This document shows, in pieces, positions 63,601 to 64,000 of a stretch of 64,000 nucleotides of DNA. The stretch's first letter is position 1. Each line of letters opens with the position of its first letter. The translations under genes and the position numbers were made by a program. The notes under the pieces are model-generated. The model was not told the origin of the DNA. It did not search any database and saw nothing but the letters and a program-made list of their open reading frames with translations. Origin of the DNA: Luzula sylvatica (Eukaryota; Streptophyta; Magnoliopsida; Poales; Juncaceae); contig OX326956.1 in assembly GCA_946800325.1 (NCBI GenBank), forward strand, positions 74,287,087-74,351,086, read 5' to 3'.

Positions 63601-64000
63601 GATGAAATTACAAAAAAAACTGTGTTTTTTGTTAATTCGGGTTCAAAATACGTAATTTCCCGAATTCGGCCGCGCTGTTACATTCCTCTCGTCGAGGTGA
63701 GCGATTTAGATATAAAGATCTAGCCATTTGGAGAAAGTATGAGAAAGTTACAATGTGATAATCTTCATATTCAATAATTCAGGATGAAATTACCAAAAAA
63801 TCTGTATTTTCTGTTAATTCGGGTTCAAAATACATAATTTCCCAAATTCGTTCGCGTTGTTGTATTCCTCTCGCCGGGGCGAGCGATTTTGATATAAAAA
63901 TCGTGCCATTTGGAGAAAGATTGAGAAAGATACAATCGGACAATCTTCATATTCAATAATTCAAGATGAAATTACAAAAAAAACTGTGTTTTTTGTTAAT
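57664..64000. repeat. Mixed AB dimers to the window end
   Basis: B* monomers at 57846 and 60030, an A-A joint at 60394, GAAATTTAC B at 58574, and paired ATTCGTCTCG plus GGGCGGGCG A monomers at 59120 and 61122. From about 61,400 rightwards private changes rise (ATTAAGATC, GTTAAAATG, TGTAGTTTC, CATACCTCACG, GATCTAGCC), and one A is missing at about 63067. This suggests decreasing homogenisation. The final monomer is cut at 150 bp. Confidence 0.75.
62032..62213. repeat. Hybrid monomer: B head, A tail
   Basis: GCCACGATGCTGCATTCC and ATAAAGATCG (B) switch after ATTTGGAGAAAG to ATTGAGAAAGATACAATCGG (A). A B monomer follows at 62214. The switch is at the same monomer position as the hybrid at 2731, but the A part is a domain II type, so the two arose independently. 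Confidence 0.88.

Larger units (their letters stand above)
1..64000. repeat. Tandem satellite array, 182-bp monomers in A/B dimers
   Basis: The whole window is head-to-tail copies of a 182-bp monomer. The GCGCTGCTG landmark at 4, 186 and 368 gives the period, which can be followed to 63851. I count 351 complete monomers plus 150 bp of the next; summing all visible indels (net -32 bp) reproduces the last monomer start exactly. Most monomers alternate between forms A and B, giving a 364-bp dimer. No unrelated sequence longer than a few bases interrupts the array. The first representative A monomer (1-182) has 64 G+C, about 35%. This organisation is typical of eukaryotic centromeric or pericentromeric satellites; the location here is inference. 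I do not recognise the family by name. Confidence 0.98.
31817..64000. repeat. Domain II: A monomers mostly with ACAATCGG core
   Basis: From 31817 the A monomers switch to ACAATCGG preceded by GCC, AGAT or AACCC, with minority GCTACAATTGG and ATCTACAATTGG types. AAGATGAAATTCC and GGGCGGGCG variants also appear, as do TACGAAATT and the B* and CAGAATG subtypes of B. HOR periods are 3095, 1273, 1456 (mixed A/B order) and 728 bp. The last monomer (63851-64000) is cut by the window end. Confidence 0.85.

Noticed and set aside
1..64000. CRISPR array
   Set aside because: There are no short repeats with unique spacers. The whole 182-bp unit repeats, including any part that could be called a spacer.
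1..64000. Transposon, LTR or helitron ends
   Set aside because: No terminal repeats, target duplications or non-satellite sequence were seen. All inverted repeats are short and occur in every monomer.

Overview
The window is one uninterrupted tandem satellite DNA array. It contains no gene, RNA gene, transposon or single-copy stretch that I can support. The unit is a 182-bp monomer of about 35% GC. Two diverged forms, A and B, are about 88% identical and mostly alternate as a 364-bp AB dimer. Counting monomers and every insertion or deletion I could see, the window holds 351 complete monomers plus the first 150 bp of a 352nd. The net indel balance (-32 bp) closes this count exactly. A long homogenised satellite with nested higher-order repeats (HORs) points to a eukaryotic chromosome, probably centromeric or pericentromeric heterochromatin. 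The species cannot be read from the sequence. CpG is in excess over expectation, which slightly favours a lineage with little germline CpG methylation, such as many invertebrates (weak inference).

Layout: Domain I (1 to about 31,741) has A monomers with an ACAATTGG core. It is a patchwork of HORs: 728 bp (1-1456), 1092 bp (3095-5278), 2548 bp x2 (6007-11102), 1456 bp (9647-13650), 2545 bp x3 (17473-25108) and 1093 bp x2 (27111-29296). Domain II (about 31,817-64,000) has A monomers mostly with ACAATCGG, often preceded by AGAT, and new B subtypes. Its HORs are 3095 bp x2 (32070-38259), 1273 bp x2.7 (43469-46924), 1456 bp with monomer order A-B-A-A-B-A-A-B (51658-55115) and 728 bp x2 (56208-57663). 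The switch between domains coincides with a unique 28-bp deletion at 31741/31742.

Dimer register is broken by single hybrid monomers (B/A at 2731 and 62032; A/B at 13651, 25473, 32181, 33819, 35094, 35276, 36914 and 42195) and by A-A junctions lacking B (43.8-60.4 kb). These are the expected scars of unequal crossover out of register by half a dimer. The short open frames in the window are by-products of the repeat and are not annotated as genes.

The most unusual signal is base 7 of the B monomer, directly after GCCGCG. It takes all four bases and changes between HOR copies that are otherwise nearly identical. All comparisons were made by eye.
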